Shown here piece by piece: positions 56,637-64,000 of a stretch of 64,000 nucleotides of DNA. The stretch comes from Pogonophryne albipinna (taxonomy: Eukaryota > Chordata > Actinopteri > Perciformes > Artedidraconidae), in NCBI GenBank assembly GCA_028583405.1, contig CM053256.1, forward strand, positions 4,845,995-4,909,994, written 5' to 3'. The notes under the pieces are model-generated. The model was not told the DNA's origin. It saw only the letters and a program-made list of their open reading frames with translations, and searched no databases. A program made the position numbers and the translations under genes. Every line of letters begins with the position of its first letter. The first letter of the stretch is position 1.

Positions 56637-57497
56637 CAGTGGTGTAGATTTACTGAAGTACTGTACTTAATTGCAATTTTGAGGGACTTGTACTTTACTT
56701 AAGTATTTCAATGTGTTGATACTTTGTACTTCTACCCCCACTACAATTCAAAGGTAAATGTGTGTACCTTTTACTCCACTACATGTATTTAGTACCATAA
56801 GGTACCTTGTAGATTCTGTTTAATGATGTGAAATGTACTTAAATAACACTTTAATTTCACTAAAGTGTAAAATCCACAAGCTACTCTGTGCAAAGTACTT
56901 AGCTGCACCTTAAAGGTGGGGTAGGTAATTTTGAAGAAACCAGCTCGAGTGCGCTAGAATTTGAAAATACACAACCGGAAAAAATCTGCCACTTCCTTAC
57001 AGAGCCCCTCCTCCAACACATACAAGAACGCGCACATGACCAATGAGAGCACGAGATAAGTTTGTGCACAGATGGAAGGCTGACAGGCAGGTAGGCCATC
57101 CAGTTACTTTAGCCGGGCCGGCTAAAATGATTGGTCGTGCTTTTTACAGCGCCACGGCTTCCACAGATAATACATTTTAATGTATTTATTGTCAAAGCAT
57201 TGCTATCGGGATGTTAAGAGCATTCCATGCAATATAACAAAAAGTGTTTCTGAAATAAATTACATACCCGACCTTTAACTAGCTTTGATAACACTAATAA
57301 ATCATTACAAAAAAATATGTAATTTATAATTTTCTGAAATGGGCCAATCTGCATAATGAGTACTTTTATTGTTGGTACTTTAAGTATAGGTTGATGTTAA
57401 TACGTTTCTACTTTTACTTGAGTTGTATTTTGATTGCAGGACTTTTACTTCACTCTGGTACTTGTACTGGTACTCTGAGTACTTCTCCCACCTCCTG
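56637..57497. mobile_element. Decayed hAT-type MITE (AGTACTCAGATC family, reverse orientation) split by another MITE
   Basis: Begins CAGTGGTGTAGATTTACTGA and ends TACTTCTCCCACCTCCTG. Phrases such as ACTTTTACTTGAGTTGTATT and AGTACTTCTCCCACCTCC are the reverse complement of the 47053 copy. It is interrupted at 56914-57274 by a TTAA-flanked element. No clear 8-bp duplication remains. Confidence 0.75.
56914..57274. mobile_element. TTAA-flanked MITE (piggyBac-like), nested
   Basis: 361 bp. Ends AGGTGGGGTAGGTAATTTT and, inverted, AGGTCGGGTATGTAATTTA, flanked on both sides by TTAA (56910-56913, 57275-57278). TTAA target duplication is the hallmark of piggyBac-mobilised elements. No transposase coding is present. 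Confidence 0.78.
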
Positions 57498-57540
57498 TGC
57501 CAAACAATTATATAAAAACATATACGATCAATAAAGGTCC

Positions 57541-57594
57541 TTCTTCTTCTTCTTCTTCTTCTTCTTCTTCTTCTTCTTCTTCTTCTTCTTCTTC
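57541..57594. repeat. (TTC)n microsatellite, 18 units
   Basis: Pure TTC repeat (GAA on the minus strand), 54 bp, in the intergenic region between the myomegalin-like gene and ppt2. Confidence 0.97.
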
Positions 57595-58363
57595 AAGTAC
57601 AACAACTAACACTTAAACTATTTCAGAACAACATATACTAATCCTAGATTTGTATTGTAATCTATATATATATATGTGTGTAAGCTTTACATTTGTTTTA
57701 TTAGCCCAACACACAATCCATAACTCAACCCCATGAATCAGTTCATTAATTAAAATCAATGCGTTTGATCACAGCCCCTGCCCTACTTTGATCTAATCAT
57801 GTGTGAAGGGCTAAAGAGTCAACATGTAACCTATACTCTGCAGTCAGAGGCCAATTGAGTATTATAGCCTAAAATATGCTTGACAAGGTGCATAGATAAC
57901 ATAACTTTCAATAAAACAGGATCATTAAAGATCATTCTTAAAGGGTTCAAATTAAACCAGGGACAGAATATTCGTTTTTATGGTGACTATCTCTTCACTT
58001 TTATTGTGCAAATGGATTTTGAGGCTGTTCTTAATGGTACTGTAAAATTATTTGTATCTAAAGGCCTTTTTTTATTATTGTAGTTTAGCATCCTCACAAA
58101 AGACTGCTGTCCAAAGTAATAATAACAAAACACCAGAGCATTATAAAAGAGATGAATAAGCCACTCTGACAATGTCATAAATGGATAAAAATGTAATAGT
58201 TTGATAAGACAATAATGTACTGGATTCTCCTGTAGATGTGGGACCCGTCTCCAGCGCAAATGACACCTGGAACACAATACAATGTAAAGTTATATAGCTT
58301 GGGCAGAAGTCTGAAAAAACAAACATACAAATAATACTTAAGAGATTGGTGTTCCAACAATAC
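57595..58363. other. Intergenic, nothing recognised
   Basis: AT-rich. A minus-strand open frame at 58141-58326 is preceded by an acceptor-like sequence but shows no domain or phase link to ppt2, so it is not called. Confidence 0.45.
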
Positions 58364-58369
58364 TTTATT
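58364..58369 (-). terminator. Candidate polyadenylation signal of ppt2
   Basis: AATAAA on the minus strand, about 710 bp after the ppt2 stop codon. It is the clearest signal downstream of the gene. Confidence 0.4.
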
Positions 58370-59076
58370 TAATTCAGATACAACATTTCAGATCTTCTTA
58401 AAGTATCAGTTAACACCAAGTCACATAAGACAGAAATATATCACTAAGCTGCACTCTGTGGGTTGAGACTCGATATTATTCCTCAAAGTTTAACCCCAAA
58501 GAGTTGAGGTCAAATGAGTGTTCACCACTGTGTGAATTCACTCTTTACCAGAAACTTCCACCAGAGGTCAGAGATTGATCGCTCATGGCTCATGAATTTC
58601 CACGATGCATGGCCTGCTTCAGACTGACTTTTACCTGCATGAAAGACCATCTGAGCATGATTAAAACAAATTGAATTTCAATGTATCCTTTTGGTTTAAG
58701 TTTTAATGGAAAACCTAATAAAAAAGGTTCATTAGACAAATGTACCCTGGACTATTTCTAGGAGAAAAAGTCCTCAGAATTTGGTATATTTAATCGAAAA
58801 ATGTACCTGGTAAAGAAGTGAACTATAACTGCAATCTTAACATTTAAACATTGGTTAATTGACCTCATTATTAAAATGCATTATTGGAACCTACAACATT
58901 AAAATATAGAACCATTGTCTCTTTTCCCACAGCCATAAAGGAAATAAGAATGGAAGCTTTAAAAAATTGTATTTTGGTTTAGTCTTTTATGAAAATCATA
59001 TACATGAAATACAGTTTAGATTATATATTCTATTATAGTTAAATAATAGCTTGCATTAACATCTCTCACTCTGTTT

Positions 59077-63232
<4,156 letters not shown>

Positions 63233-63360
63233 CTAGGAATACAATCATTCAAAGGAAGTTACAAAACCCTGGTGAACACAGAACAAATCAACAGTCAGCA
63301 AACTACCAGTCTGATTTATGTTTATGTTATTATTCGATTCAGTCAGGTGGGGGTCATGTC
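63233..63360 (-). other. Start of next upstream ppt2 intron
   Basis: Begins at the TTCCTAG acceptor of the first visible ppt2 exon. No further ppt2 exon was found up to the window end. Confidence 0.5.
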
Positions 63361-63670
63361 CGGCAGTGGCTCAGTCAGTAGGGGCTTGGACTGGGAGCTG
63401 TAGAGTCGCCGGTTCAAGTCCCTGACCAGACCTAAAAAATATGGAGTGTTGACTGCTACTTGGAGAGGTCCCATTTCACCTTCTGCCCTGCCGTGGTGCC
63501 CTTGAGCAAGGCACCGGACACCCCCCTTCCCCCCTCACTCCCATTGCTCCCCGGGCGCTGTATACTAGCTACCCACTGCTCCTAGTCCTGGTACTAGGAT
63601 GGGTTAAATGCAGAGAACACATTTCACTGTGTGTGCTGTGTGCTCTGCATGTGTGACCATTAAAAGAGGG
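63361..63670 (+). mobile_element. tRNA-derived SINE
   Basis: The head contains RNA polymerase III box A-like TGGCTCAGTCAGTAGGGGC and box B GGTTCAAGTCC, as in tRNA-derived SINEs. The body has GTGCCCTTGAGCAAGGCACC and CTCCCCGGGCGCTGTA, both familiar from teleost SINEs. It ends in an AT-rich tail. The subfamily and exact ends are uncertain. Confidence 0.8.
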
Positions 63671-64000
63671 TTTCATCCCTCCCAATTCTATTATAATTCT
63701 TCTAAAACAAAACTGATCTGGAGAAATAAGATATGACAGAGAGCCAGAAATCCTAACATTAAAACTGCTTGCTGATTGTCACTCTTCTTGAAATCTGACT
63801 GCCTTTAGAATAATCTGCATCGCTTTACTGTAGATATTAAGCCTGCAATAAGTTTAATAAATTATTTTGGGTTGAATTGGATGTTTGACCGGTCCATTAA
63901 AATAATTCAACTGAGTGGTGCCTCACTGATGGAACAAATATCATGTTTTATAAATAGTTTTGTTAAATAAATGGTATACTTTGAAGATGTACTTGAGGTT
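63671..64000. other. Window end, nothing recognised
   Basis: AT-rich sequence, expected to be a ppt2 intron on the minus strand. No exon was seen. Confidence 0.45.

Noticed and set aside
58141..58326. Possible extra 3' exon of ppt2 or a small gene (acceptor-like TGTTCCAG then VSFALETG)
   Set aside because: ppt2 already ends with the family C-terminus at 59077, and this frame has no domain, so it is more likely 3' flanking sequence.

Overview
This window is nuclear DNA from a ray-finned fish, most likely a percomorph teleost. The evidence is compact vertebrate genes with GT-AG introns, long CA/GT microsatellites, many short non-autonomous hAT-type transposons, a truncated L2-like LINE and a tRNA-derived SINE. 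Nothing bacterial or viral was seen. All gene models were built by hand from splice sites and reading-frame continuity. The exon lengths close in phase for every multi-exon model below.

Layout, left to right. A pyrin-domain (PYD) first exon lies on the minus strand (930-1182); the rest of its gene runs off the left edge or was not recognised. Next is etv2/etsrp on the minus strand (2293-7684, 8 exons, about 380 aa). About 3.4 kb away and divergently transcribed is fli1b on the plus strand (11044-25481, 8 exons, about 434 aa). These two ETS factors are early endothelial/haematopoietic regulators, and in zebrafish etv2/etsrp and fli1b are neighbours; this head-to-head arrangement is the main basis for calling fli1b rather than fli1a. 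Facing fli1b tail to tail is a ZP3-type egg-coat gene (minus, 26779-33403, 8 exons, about 436 aa). After it come a small GPI-anchored Ly6/uPAR protein (minus, 34522-35705, 3 exons, 125 aa), a tektin-like gene that best fits tektl1/ccdc105 (minus, 37466-42331, 8 exons, about 472 aa), a short myomegalin/PDE4DIP-like coiled-coil gene with an N-terminal paired CxxC module (minus, 44033-55018, about 732 aa), and palmitoyl-protein thioesterase 2 (ppt2; minus, 59077 to beyond 63232, 5' end not recovered).

The most interesting regulatory signals are in the etv2-fli1b block: a perfect CRE just upstream of the etv2 start, ETS sites abutting forkhead sites (9914, 16303, 20256), and an E-box/GATA/ETS cluster in fli1b intron 1 (12427-12461) with a RUNX site downstream. 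These are motif readings, not demonstrated enhancers.

The most interesting structural signals are mobile elements whose target-site duplications can be read directly. One hAT element sits inside another at 27466-28885 in a zp3 intron. Three hAT elements lie in consecutive introns of the myomegalin-like gene, one carrying a further nested MITE. A TTAA-flanked MITE is inserted inside a decayed copy of that same MITE family near 57 kb. No obviously novel multi-gene system was found; the novelty candidates are the regulatory clusters, the paired-CxxC (ZAD-like) module, and the zp3-ly6-tektl1 run of probable reproduction genes.
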